Below, in pieces: positions 20,348 to 30,810 of a stretch of DNA of 64,000 nucleotides. The notes under the pieces were generated by a model. That model was not told the DNA's origin, did not search any database, and was given only the letters and a program-made list of their open reading frames with translations. Every line of letters begins with the position of its first letter. Position 1 is the first letter of the stretch. Source of the stretch: Phallus indusiatus (Eukaryota > Basidiomycota > Agaricomycetes > Phallales > Phallaceae); contig JAQFWX010000002.1 in assembly GCA_027605045.1 (NCBI GenBank), positions 2,108,001 to 2,172,000 on the forward strand, given 5' to 3'. Both the position numbers and the translations under genes were made by a program.

Positions 20348-20529
20348 GGGACGGAGAAACTCAGCGTTCCAATGTACTCGGCGTCATGGAGCCTTGAAGA
20401 TTTAAGTTTCATTACGTAGCATCACCCCCAGCGATCTTTCGCATTGATGCAGCCAATTTAGTGGATATCAATTGAACAAGAGTATTCTGAATGAAGCCGG
20501 TTAGGCCAATCTCCTAATTGCCCCATAAT

Positions 20530-20849
20530 TGTAACGCTTCGTTACTTTTTATAGTGTACCGCGTACGGTACACAAGTTTTATCACGCTGTAGTCCTCACA
20601 CCAATATAACAGACCAAGGGTGCTGTATTATTATGGTGTAAAAACAAAATGCGCGTGCTGAATCAGCACGCGCGTAACTACTACTAATGTACAGTTATTA
20701 CATAATGGCTCGCCGCGTCACGGCGAGCCAGAGGCGTTAAGCGCCTCTATTATTAGAAGTACTAATAGTAATTACTGCAGAGGGCGAAGCCCTCTGCATA
20801 TGCCCAAGTGGCATATACTCAATCCACCGCATACGGTGGATCCGTTACA
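20530..20849 (-). repeat. 3' LTR of element 4
   Basis: This is a 320-bp LTR with ends TGTAACG / CGTTACA. It is built largely of consecutive hairpins. Arms: GTAACG/CGTTAC (20531-20545), GTGTACCG/CGGTACAC (20554-20573), GCGCGTGCTG/CAGCACGCGC (20651-20673), GGCTCGCCG/CGGCGAGCC (20707-20729), AGAGGCG/CGCCTCT (20730-20748), TGCAGAGGGC/GCCCTCTGCA (20776-20798), ATATGCC/GGCATAT (20798-20816), ATCCACCG/CGGTGGAT (20822-20841). Confidence 0.95.
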
Positions 20850-20860
20850 TCCTCCCCTTG
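20850..20860 (-). other. Polypurine tract of element 4
   Basis: Read on the minus strand, CAAGGGGAGGAT immediately precedes the 3' LTR. It is the expected plus-strand primer position. Confidence 0.75.
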
Positions 20861-20911
20861 TGACTTGGACTCCAAGTCATGGGATCGCGAAGAGGAGGCG
20901 TCTGACTGTAA

Positions 20912-22664
20912 TCAGTCAGAGGGATTGCTGTAGTCAATCTCCATGCTCTCCGAGGCACTCGGATGCGGCGCGTCAAGGTCCTCAGGGGGCCTTAACAATT
21001 CCTCGTCCGTCATCTGAATTGGGACGGACGGGGAGTAGACCTTGTTAGGCTGGCCTGCCACGATGCTGGCAGGTGAAACCGACGCATGGACGGCGGGGGC
21101 GGACGACTGAGTCGTACGCGCCTTTTTTGTTGGACGATCCAGTCCACGGCGCACGCGATAGTCATGCGCGATGCGATTGACATCTTCTCCATTGGCGTAT
21201 CGTTGGAGAAGGGGCGCGATCACCTCAGTGACGCGTCTTGTCGTCGCTCCATTGGCATGCATGGAGCGAATCACCTCCTCTATGGTAATGGAGGAGGGGG
21301 ATTTGCACTCGAAGGAACGAGTGTAGCCTTCCATAAGCGTGGAAGGCAGGTGGGTGGAGGAATTACCCTTACCACCGAGAACTTCTTCCCACACAGTAAG
21401 TGCGGGGTCGAGGAGGCACTCAGCCGCCTTCTCGAGGAACTTGGCACGTACTTCACGAGTACGTGTGACTCGTTTGAGCCATGCGAACACCTCAACATCT
21501 TGAGGGTTTAATGATCCATCCGACATTAGTCGGATGTAAGGAGGGACCTGGTTAGGGTCCGCATTCCAAGTATTGATTAAATACTTGATCTCGGGTGTAT
21601 GAGTTCTCCCGAGATAGACACCACCGATGGACGGTTGGCGGCAGCCTCCATAGCTTCAAGCTTGGCGGTCTTTCTCGCCAGGCGACGCTCCTTCATGGAT
21701 CTGCGCCAGCGAGTCCATGCGTATGAAATACGCATGTGAACCCCCCTGTCATCGGGGTACGTGAACACCGGGGGGTCGGTCCAAACCCGGGTTCCAATCT
21801 CGACGAACAATGGTTCGTCGAGGCTGCAGGTGTTATACCATGCAGTAGGATTGGGGGTGCCAGGCACCAGAGAGTGATCCCCACTAACAGTGGGGTCGAA
21901 GCCCTTGACGAAGAAGGGCCATGGGTCCCGGTTGGAGTCCCATCCTGGCTTGGTCCGTGGATACGGACCAGAGGGTTTCCTTGGAGAAACCGGGGCAGCA
22001 TCGCGAGAGCCCGATGCCTTGGTTGCATCAGCGTAGGTACGCTGAGGTTTGCGTTTGGTGGACGACGCGATGGAGGCGTCGTCATCATAGTCGTTATCAT
22101 CGACTATGTCTTCCATGTCGTCGTCAGACGACATGTCGTTGAAAATATCAGGCAAAGGGGCTGCCTGGGATGGTTCAGGCGCTTTATCGGCCTGGTCTCT
22201 CGACCGCTTTTTGGAGGTCGATGGGGTAGTCGACGGGCCTGCCGTCGACACTGAACGTTCAAGTTCAGCAATGCGAGCTTTCAGCTCGCAGATACGACGA
22301 TTCGCATCGTCGAGGTGGTCTGTCAAGGATTTGACGTCCTTTTCAGCTTCTTCTAGACGTTCGTCTAGATGATAGTACTCCCTCCTTATGAAGGGAAAGG
22401 CCTTGTAGACGGCCTGCTTGACCATATCATGGTCAAGGATGATTGCCCGCTGCCAGCGGGGCCTGCCAGGTGACTGGCAAAGTCGTTGCACGCAGTGCAA
22501 CTATCATTGTTATGATAGACGGATATGCATCCGTCCATCGCGTCTAAGGTCCATTCGGACCTTTGCAGGGCCAGTTGAGCCTCTGCTTTTTGAACCTACT
22601 AACAGGTTGCGGCGTAGGCGACCGCGAGCGTGATCGTTCGCGTTGCTTTCCCTTGCTGTCAGGC
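20912..22664 (-). pseudogene. Element 4 ORF3: unknown coiled-coil protein, frameshifted
   Basis: An extra gene lies between pol and the 3' LTR, on the same strand as the element. I do not recognise it. A likely start is the ATG at about 22664 (MPDSKGKQRERSRSRSP, a basic Arg/Ser stretch). After two shifts comes a Cys-containing patch with CTAC, then a long open part (22500-21577) with a predicted coiled coil (HLDERLEEAEKDVKSLTDHL and following heptads), an acidic Ser/Asp tract, and a C-terminal part (to 20912) with INTWNADPNQVPPYIRL and a basic helical region. Total coding length is roughly 580 aa. The frame changes near 21596-21607, inside a hairpin loop. No signal peptide or membrane segment is visible, so an envelope-like role is not supported; position alone resembles accessory ORFs of other LTR elements. 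Confidence 0.6.
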
Positions 22665-22800
22665 ATGGGGGGTGTTGAGGGAGAAAAGACCGTGAACGGA
22701 CTTTTGGGTTATATACTTGGGCGGCCTCATGGAGCGCCCAAGTGAAAATTACCTCACCGCGTAGCAGTGAAGTGCCAGTGGATCCCTGTGGGTGGGATCT

Positions 22801-25800
22801 TCAAGCAGATCCCCGAGTGGGATCTGGGCGCTTGTTGCTGGTCCGCGACTCTCCGTGATTGGATAGTCGTGGCAGCTGCCGAGGCTCGTTCACGCCTCGT
22901 AATTGCAAGTACTCGTCTAGAGCTTGCAAGTCCTTACAGTTACTGTAAGGTTCCCAAGTGGTATCCCCAAGGGTCCACTGGACTAGGAACTCGAGATCTT
23001 TCTCGCGAGTTCCACTCCAGCGATGAGCTAGGAGTTCCTCGACGTGCCATTCAGCATCGTCTGGCTGTCCAAAATCATACGCCGTGAGTGTATCGCAGCG
23101 TGGAAACCTCTCGTCGTCATTAGCGATGTGAGGTTTAATCAAATCCACGTGAAATACGGGATTTATGCGACGTTGCTTGAGCTCCTCAGAGAGCTCAAGT
23201 TTCACTGTGATATTGTCTTTAGCGGACAATATTTTGTATGGTCCCACATAACGCGGGATCAACTTCTTAACTCTCCCCTTGGGGAGGTTGAGGTTCCTCG
23301 TCGACAGATAGACGAGGTCACCCTCTTTATACTCCGGTGCATCGCGCCGTGAGTTGTTCGCGTAGTGAGCCTGTTTAACGCGACTGGCTATGATAGCGTC
23401 ATGCGCTATCATGAGATTCCACTTTGCCTGTTGAGCAAAGTGTTGAACACCTTTGAATTTGGTGTTCGTCTCAATTTTCCTTCCCAAACTGGGAAGATAG
23501 CCGTAATTGAGTTCAAACGGCGCGAAACCAGTGGTTTCGCTGGTGCTGCTATTAATAGCAAACTCCACCATTGGGATCCTTTCGGCCCAATCTTTTGATC
23601 GTTCTGTATCACGGAACGAAGTATTTGGCCAATCGAGCGATTGGCTCGCTCGGTAGATCCATCCGTTTGCGGATGGAACGCCGTGGACATGAGCAATCGT
23701 GTCCCCATTAGGCGTTGCAGTTCCTGCCAGAACTTGGCAGTGAATCGTGCATCCCTGTCACTCACGATTGAGTCAGGGACACCGTGGAGTCTTACGACTT
23801 CACTGAGGTATAACCAGGCTGTGCCCTTGGCGGTCAGCTTGGTGGTGGTTGGCATCAGACGAACCATAGAGGTCAGTCTGTCAATCACGACGAATAGGAA
23901 GTCGTGGCCGTTTGAAACGGGTAATGGACCGACGAAGTCCATTCCAATCGATTCCCAAGGTCTATTGGGAATCGGGAGTTGTTTTAACAGACCACTGGGG
24001 TGATTATTCTCCCCTTTATTGGTCTGGCACGTTCCGCAGGATCTGCAGAACGTATCGATGTCTTCAATCATCGATTTCCACCAGTACGCTTGTCTAACGT
24101 ACTGAGACGTTTGTAACGTCCAAAGTGCCCAACAATTTGGTGGGCCTCACTGATTATAATCTCAGTGATCCTCCTCCCCTTGTAAAATGCGTTATGGGGA
24201 CGCATAATACATCGCGGAGGAACTGATTCTTGGTAAAGATCAGTTGATTTTTAATTCCAAACGCCTTGTGAGCGTTTGGGTTGGCAAGAACCAGCTTAAA
24301 TACTGGGTCCTTGTGATAACCTTGCTGTATCAGCGAGGTAAATTCAGCAAAGCCCTCAATTTTGGCTTTAAGAAGCTTGCTGTCTTGCTCTGCACTTAGA
24401 GCAAGTATATCCTCATCGGATTGCGCTTCTGTAATATCAGAAGGTGTAGTATTTGAGGGACCTTCAACTCGAGGTTCCTCTCGTACTCGTGAACGTGTAA
24501 TAACGTTCACTCTCACTTCATCCCTTCTTTCGATGGGAAGATGATCCCCTTCGGGATCAAGTCTAACGTCAGCATTGACGTATACCTCCGGAGGGTGAAC
24601 CTCATCCGGAGTGTCCTCTTCGTAATAACGAGAGAGGCCATCGGCGACATTGTTAGTGACGCCCTTGACATGAATCGTCTCGTAGTCAAAACGAGACAGG
24701 TATTCATACCACCGTGCTTGACGCGGTGACATGCGAGGCTGGGTCTTGAAGTGGACCATGGCCTCGTTGTCCGTTACTAGGGTGAATCTACGCCCTAGTA
24801 GTTTGTCTTCCCACTTGAGGAAGGCTTCAAGTACCGCGATGAGCTCATGCTCATGGGTGCGGTAGTTGTATTGAGCAGGGGTGAACTTCTTCGAGAGAAA
24901 CCCTGCTGGCCTACACGTTGCCATGTAGGCCCTTGCCCATAATAGGCACCGACGCCACATTTAGAGCCGTCGGTTACGACCCAAATTGGATCTGGGTCGT
25001 CCACGTTAATAGGCTTCAAGATAGGAGCCTTTCGCGTGAGTGCTTTGATTGAATCAAAGCACTTGTTCAACAACGGCGTCCATACGAACGGTCTGTTGTT
25101 GTACGTACACCCTGATAGTGGTGTAGTGTATGCGGCTACCCCTGGTAGGTATGCCGCAACGTATTGTACGAGGCCCAGAAATTTCTGGACATCGTTATAC
25201 GTGCGTGGAGTTCTCCACTCACGTATTTTGTCCATCTTCTCGTGATCGGGATGGATGCCATCATCGTCGATGATGTGGCCTAAGCACTCCAGTCGCTTAG
25301 AGTACAAATCAACTTTACGACTACTTAGGTAAAGTTGTGCTTCTCGCAGACGCGAGAAGGCATTCTCTAGATGCTGCTGATGCAGATCTATTGTGTTTGA
25401 ATAGACGAACACGTCGTCTATGTATGCATCCGTCGAACGACCGATGCAGTCCCTAAATATGTGAGTCATCAGACGTTGAAACGTCGATGGGGCATTACAG
25501 TCTCCTTGCTGCATGACATGGCTCTTGAAAGTGCCATAGATGGTGGCAAAGGTCGTCTTGTGGACGTCCTCTGGGACTATGCGTACTTGCTCGTACGCCT
25601 CAGTCAGATCAATTTTTGATCTGTATTTGTGTCTCGCCACGTTCTGGCGGATGGTTTCCTGGTCAGGGAAGGGCGTTACGTCCTTCTCTGTGTTTTCGTT
25701 CTGCAGGCGCAGATCGAACACGGTCCGTAGTGCTAGGACTACGGCTCGTTTCTGCAGGCAAAGCATAGGGATTGCCTGTGTAGCTACAGTTGGTTCCCAC

Positions 25801-25922
25801 CAGCCTGCAGCTACGTATCGCTGAATCTTTTCAGCGAGTAGCGCTTTGAGCGCATCCGGACACCTGGGAAGGTGGTACCGGATCTTCTTATTGGGCTCAA
25901 TAAGAGGAATCTGGTGATTCAC
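22801..25922 (-). pseudogene. pol: Element 4 pol: RT, RNase H, integrase, chromodomain
   Basis: Four overlapping open stretches make one Ty3 pol: RT (25922-24795, opening NHQIPLIEP, catalytic YIDD), RNase H (24960-24154, with THEHELIAVLEAFLKWEDK), integrase (24071-23409, CxxC of the zinc region, then DFVG, SDRD and the E of DGSTERAN), and the integrase C-terminus with chromodomain (23571-22801, WHVEELLAHRW to WEPYSNCKDLQALDEYL). The integrase histidines (AHQIVGHFG) lie between two stretches. Frame changes occur near 24193-24199, 24916-24923 and 25928-25933, each fitting loss of one base in a homopolymer within a hairpin loop, plus one near 23590. The catalytic motifs are intact, so the copy is either freshly broken, mobilised in trans, or affected by base-calling errors. 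Confidence 0.88.
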
Positions 25923-28900
25923 TTCCCGAAATGGGGAAGTCGGGAAGGGACAGGACCGAACAGGTCACTGTACTTGTTCTTCCAGTACTCGATGAGTGCT
26001 GGGATATTCTCTTCCGTCATCTCAGGGACGGAGGAGCTGGAATGTTGGGTGCTGGCTAGCACCATCGCTCCTGTTTCAGGAGCGTGTCCAATCACATGGT
26101 GATTGGTGTCAATCACCTCGCCGTCGCGGGTGATTGTACCTCTGCTGAAATCCAGGCAGATGTTGTAGCGTCTCAGGAATGGGACGCCAATGATCACATC
26201 ATAGTGATCGATGTTGACGATGTCAAAGTACTCTTGGACATCGATACCTCCGAATTGGATTCGGGTGTACGTTCCATACTGGATGGAAGACTTGCTGCCC
26301 TTAACGGCCAGCTGCAGCACGACAGGTTTGTCGAGCTTGAAGGTTCTTGCCCCGGTGGCAAGAGAGAAATGAGGGGACATGATCATCCCCTGGCATCCAC
26401 TGTCGACTAGGCAGTGGGCCAATTGGCCATTGACTGGCCAGAAACCCTCAATGGGTCTCGATGCGTTTCGGTCTCGTGTTGGGGCACGAGAGCTCACTCT
26501 AGCCGTATGGTCATAGAGTGGTTCCTTGCTCGTAGCGAGCGAGGACTCATTGTCATCCAATGGCGATGACTTGTGGACCGCGAAGTGCAGTCTGCGCTCC
26601 TCATACTCGTCACCAATTGTGAGGAGCATGTATACACTGGGACCATTGTCATCATCGTCCCATTGGTATTGGATGCCCTCGTCGTCCTCGACGGGGTCGT
26701 TGGTGGGCTCGTCTTGGGCCACCTCTTCCTCCACAGCTTGTTCAGCTGTGGGGTCTTCCACGTTCTCCTGCGGGGCATCGTTCGATGTCTCGCCAGAGGT
26801 CTCTTCAACCTCTTCGATACGACCCACATTGGCTCGTACCTGTCTCAGTCTGGGGCACGCATTTCTGTAATGTCCCACCTGCCCACAGTTGAAACACGTG
26901 GGAGGGGTAGTGCTAGTGCGATTGTTCGTACTAGTTGGGGCAGTCCTAGCGGGCTGCGAGTTATGATTTCTCGAGCTTGATGAGCTCGAGGGGCGATTCC
27001 CCAATGGGGAATTGCCATTAGTTCGCGTCTCATGAGGACGCGCAGAGGGACCTTGGTTCCTCTGGTTCAAGCGCATATTGTTTGAATGCGCTTGTCTGGC
27101 CAAGTTGGTGTGGCTGCTGCTGCTGCCACTACCACTACTGCCACTACTACCCGTTGGACGGGTAGTGCTTCCTTGGGAGGCCGTTATCGACCTCCGCTTC
27201 TTGAACGCCTCCTCTACTTGGATGGCGAGTGCAAGAAGTTCCTTAGCAGACATCTGCTCAGGACTACCGCCTCTGAATGCTACTTCAGCGGCGAGGCTGT
27301 GGTTCAGCCCATCAAGGAACCTCCTCCTGAATGTATAATCATCAGGAGGGTGCGCTAGTCTGTTGGCTAGCGTGAGTAACGCACTCATGTATTCGTGTAC
27401 AGAGTGCGATCCTTGCCGTTCGCGTTCGAACTGGATCGCCACCTCACTTCTCGAGTGGGGTGGGAGGAATCGTTCGTGTAGTCTCCGTAGCGGGGACTAG
27501 GGTCCACTCATGCATGGGACGAGTACCTCGTTCCACGTTCTGGGTGAACCACTCTTGTGCCAACCCTTCTAGGCGCATGCCTAGAAAGGAGAGTTGCTCT
27601 GCTTGGCTGACTTCTCCAAGCAGGTGGTTTACGCGTAGCCAGCGTAACAGACCCGACACAAAGTTGTCGAAGTCCTCGGCTCTGGACGAGCCGCTATATG
27701 TGGGCGGGAGCCCTATCTTCGCTCCTGCTTTCGCAAGGGCGAGTTGCCTGGCATCATATCCCTGTTTGCAATCAGGGCTTCTTGAACCATGGCTATGACG
27801 CCCTCAAGTACTGGGCGTCGTCGTTGAAAGGGTCAAACCTTTCAACACGTTCCTCATCGAACGGTGTGGCGCGGAGATCCTCGCCATACTGTGGTCGACG
27901 AGCGTATCCATCATATGGATCGATACGTGGTGCTTCTGCTGGGTTAGCAGATGCTTGCCTCTGCCCATTGGGCTCGGCACTTTGCCTTGGCAGTTGTCTG
28001 CCAGGGGTGATGCTCTGTCGTCTGGACGACTTGAGCTTGTGGCTGGGTCTGGCGATGGGATCCTATCGCCAGTGATGGCATTATAGCCACCTTCAAGCAC
28101 ACGAGCATGGCGGACCGCGTTCATACGCGCGTCCTCGCGATGCGGATCCTATCTTGGATGATCCGCATTTGCTGCTCGTTGGGAGTGTCAGTCTCGAGAG
28201 AGCCTGCTACAGCTTCCTCGAGCGCGTTAGTGGCCGTCTCCACAGCCCGTGCATGCGTACGGATTGCTCTGTCGGAGAGTAGCCTTGCTATCCTCTGGTA
28301 TTCGAGGGCAGCTTGGGCGACCACTTCAGCATCCTCTCGTGGGGTGCTCCATTTCGCGACTGGTTCACCAGTCGCGTGGCTATCTCGGTATCGATATAGT
28401 CACCAACCGCGTCAGACTCGTGAGGCGGTTGTCTTGTGAAACGGTGCATTCGTCTCACTGTTTCTCTGCCAGCCTCTATTTCGGGGCCGGGGTTTCTAGG
28501 AGCTGTATATGCTGTAGCTCCTTGAGTAGGAGGTCTATCAGGACGCGTACTCGGTCCTGGGGTAACGTTCTGGGAACGTTGTCTGGTGCCTGTTGGTGCA
28601 GGCTCAGGGGATTGGGAATTACCAGCTGTCGCTGGTGACGGACTGGCATATGTCGGTCCCGTCGGTGTAGCAAACCTAGCTTGTGGGGCTGGGTTTGTGA
28701 ATTGATAGGCAAGGCGACTCGTCGGCCCTGCTGGTCTAGGACGAGTAGATCCCGTACCTGGTGCAGGCGGGTCTACCGCTCTGCTTTTTCCTTTGTCAGA
28801 GCGTGCTCGTGCAGGCTCTGCTTCAGGAGACAAGTCTGTTGTCCTGACTTGGTCCCTGTCAGAGCCCGTGGTAACAGGCTCTGGCTCGGGGTTTTCAACT

Positions 28901-29310
28901 CCTGCGTTGACATTCTCGATTAATCGAGCTAGTCTCTGCAGTTCTGACGGGGACATATTCCCGTTCCTCACGCCATCGAGTAACGATGCGTGAACAGCGT
29001 TCATCGTCTCGTCCCTTCGGATGGACCTGTCGCTCCTGACGCTAAGTCTGGAGCGACCAGATGCTACGGACTTTACGTCCTCATCTTCTTCATCAGCGAG
29101 TTGGGGCTGATGTTCCATCGTCTGCGACGCAGGACGAGTGGGATTTTGTGTTGATGCATCCACTCTCTCCCATGTGGATGACTCTCCTTCGAGGGTTCCT
29201 TCCCTAGACGGGTCGGGATTTTCGGTTTGCACTGGCCCGGGTGGGTCAGGCTGATTGGAATCAGGTGTACCACGATCTGGTGCACTCTGACTCCTGGTAG
29301 TAGGAGCCAT
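25919..29310 (-). pseudogene. gag: Element 4 gag and aspartic protease, frameshifted
   Basis: The start is ATG at 29310 (MAPTTRSQSAPDRG), 86 bp inside the LTR edge. The N-terminal 340 residues are Ser/Pro/Glu-rich and probably disordered. The Gag core follows around 27660-27300, with motifs such as RLEGLAQEWFTQNVERG and DDYTFRRRFLDGLN. A CCHC knuckle (CFNCGQVGHYRNACP, about 26910-26860) and an aspartic protease (CLVDSGCQGMIM, about 26420-26380) complete it. The reading frame shifts near 28300, at one or more points in 27660-28130, and near 27443. The stop at 25919 abuts the RT frame at a hairpin with arms ACTTCCC/GGGAAGT. The protein should form the particle; as sequenced it would not be made in one piece. 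Confidence 0.8.
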
Positions 29311-29395
29311 TGAATCCTCCTGTAATAGGAAGGGTTAATTTCGCTTGCTTAATACAGCGGCGGGTTGTTTTTAACGCCTTTGGTGTTAAAAAAGA

Positions 29396-29714
29396 TGTAA
29401 CGCTCGTTACTTTTTATAGTGTACCGCGTACGGTACACAAGTTTTATCACGCTGTAGTCCTCACACCAATATAACAGACCAAGGGTGCTGTATTATTATG
29501 GTGTAAAAACAAAATGCGCGTGCTGAATCAGCACGCGCGTAACTACTACTAATGTACAGTTATTACATAATGGCTCACCGCGTCACGGCGAGCCAGAGGC
29601 GTTAAGCGCCTCTATTATTAGAAGTACTAATAGTAATTACTGCAGAGGGCGAAGCCCTCTGCATATGCCCAAGTGGCATATACTCAATCCACCGCATACG
29701 GTGGATCCGTTACA
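29396..29714 (-). repeat. 5' LTR of element 4
   Basis: This is a 319-bp copy of 20530-20849. It differs by loss of one T in the loop of the first hairpin and by A at 29577 for G at 20712, which breaks one pair of the GGCTCGCCG stem. It is followed by the target duplication ATAAT (29715-29719). Confidence 0.95.
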
Positions 29715-29744
29715 ATAATGTATAATACAAATGCCAAGATCTAG

Positions 29745-30810
29745 CTACTTTTTGCATTCTGTCCATCTTGTACCATGAACAAAATGTTTGAAACAGAGTT
29801 TTGTGAACTTTCCTCGGTATGTAGTTATCAAGGACATGCTTGGATACCACAAATTCCTTCTCATCTCCCGCGGAATCCAGAATAGAAGTTCACCGTGCGA
29901 GCCCAACATCCAACCATCTATGAGTGAAGAATTCTTCCAAGGAAAAAACATTGCTTTATTCCACGCCGTCAGTGCGTAATCTAGTACCTCAGTATCTTCG
30001 GAGTGTAGATTGTAATCCTCAATCGATCTAGCCAAACACTGAGTAAAATACTGGACTGAATAGCCAAACTCATACCGTCTAATTTGAAGATACCCAAATT
30101 TCTCGGCGTACTGCGGATCATTTATATGATCGATACAAATGCGTGTCATGATCTCGCACACGCGCAAATCCCACACCATCGCTGTTCCGTCCACTTTGAC
30201 AGTGAAGAGGCTGTCTCCATCTAATGCCATTGGGTATCTCCAAGGCTTGTCCATAAAATACGGATATATGGGTGATGGTAAAAGACACTGCGCGACTATA
30301 TTTTTAGTCTGTATATTCCAGATATCGACACGATCCGTTCTGTCCGCGGGGCCCAATACATATATCCGCTCGGAGTCATTAGAGAAACAAAACATCATGC
30401 AACGAAACAACATGTCCTCATCGTTGAATGGGTACCCATCTAGCCCAATAATATCCTTTTCCATATCCCAGAGATTCACTTTATTCTGATCTTCAAGGGG
30501 TATCCAAGCAATGTATTTTCGATTTGGGGAGAATACTGGAAGGTGGTTTGTATTGAAACAACCAATGCTTGCACCTGTTGAGTGGTCTAAAATATCCAGT
30601 TTGAACATAATACCATTTTCATACTCCACACGCGCGCATATATGTGTATCGTTGGAAGAGACGAAGATTGAACGGATAGATGGATTGATCCTTTCAGGGA
30701 AATCATCTTCCTCGACGACGATTGAACGGTCACGTAGATCACGCGGAAAGGGCCCATTGATCGTTTTATGCGATTCCGAATCACATTCCTCGATGAAAGC
30801 CTGTTCATCT
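29745..30810 (-). pseudogene. NLR gene B, separated C-terminal WD40 part
   Basis: The stop TAG is at 29745-29747. The minus strand encodes the last ~350 residues of the WD40-type region, almost identical to the end of gene C (for example VDIWNIQTKNIVAQCLL and AMVWDLRVCEIMTR). A 1131-bp transposon at 30811-31941 separates it from the rest of the gene and shifts the frame, so this part is not expected to be translated with the N-terminal portion. Element 4 sits 26 bp beyond the stop codon. Confidence 0.88.

Larger units (their letters stand above)
18716..20529. repeat. Segmental duplication, left copy (3' flank of NLR B)
   Basis: This block is near identical to 41017-42094 apart from insertions. 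Both copies contain the stretch around GCCGTTTGACATCATCTGAA (18788 and 41092) and run to the 3' end of an NLR gene. The left copy has gained a foldback element (19502-20163), two extra units of a 34-bp repeat (20246-20347), and the 9.2-kb element 4 at its end. The duplication continues through the NLR genes themselves (29715-36415 versus 42095-47754). No gene is evident in the block. Confidence 0.85.
20530..29714 (-). mobile_element. Element 4: hairpin-studded Ty3 chromovirus with third ORF
   Basis: This is a 9185-bp LTR retrotransposon on the minus strand. It has LTRs at 20530-20849 and 29396-29714, gag-protease at 29310-25919, RT-RNaseH-integrase-chromodomain at 25922-22801, an additional ORF at about 22664-20912 and a purine tract beside the 3' LTR. 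Target duplication ATAAT lies at 20525-20529 and 29715-29719; the uninterrupted site is present once at 42090-42094. The LTRs differ by one 1-nt indel and one substitution, so insertion was recent, yet the ORFs contain several frameshifts. Its base composition pattern is unlike anything else in the window: short inverted repeats follow each other along the whole element. No standard tRNA primer site is recognised after the 5' LTR. Confidence 0.95.

Noticed and set aside
21736..22254. Plus-strand ORF of 172 codons inside element 4
   Set aside because: It is antisense to ORF3, has low-complexity Gly/Arg composition created by the opposite-strand codons, and has no recognisable domain.
20530..29714. 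CRISPR-like array because of regular short palindromes
   Set aside because: The arms are all different, there is no constant repeat or spacer pattern, and the sequence encodes retrotransposon proteins in a eukaryote.
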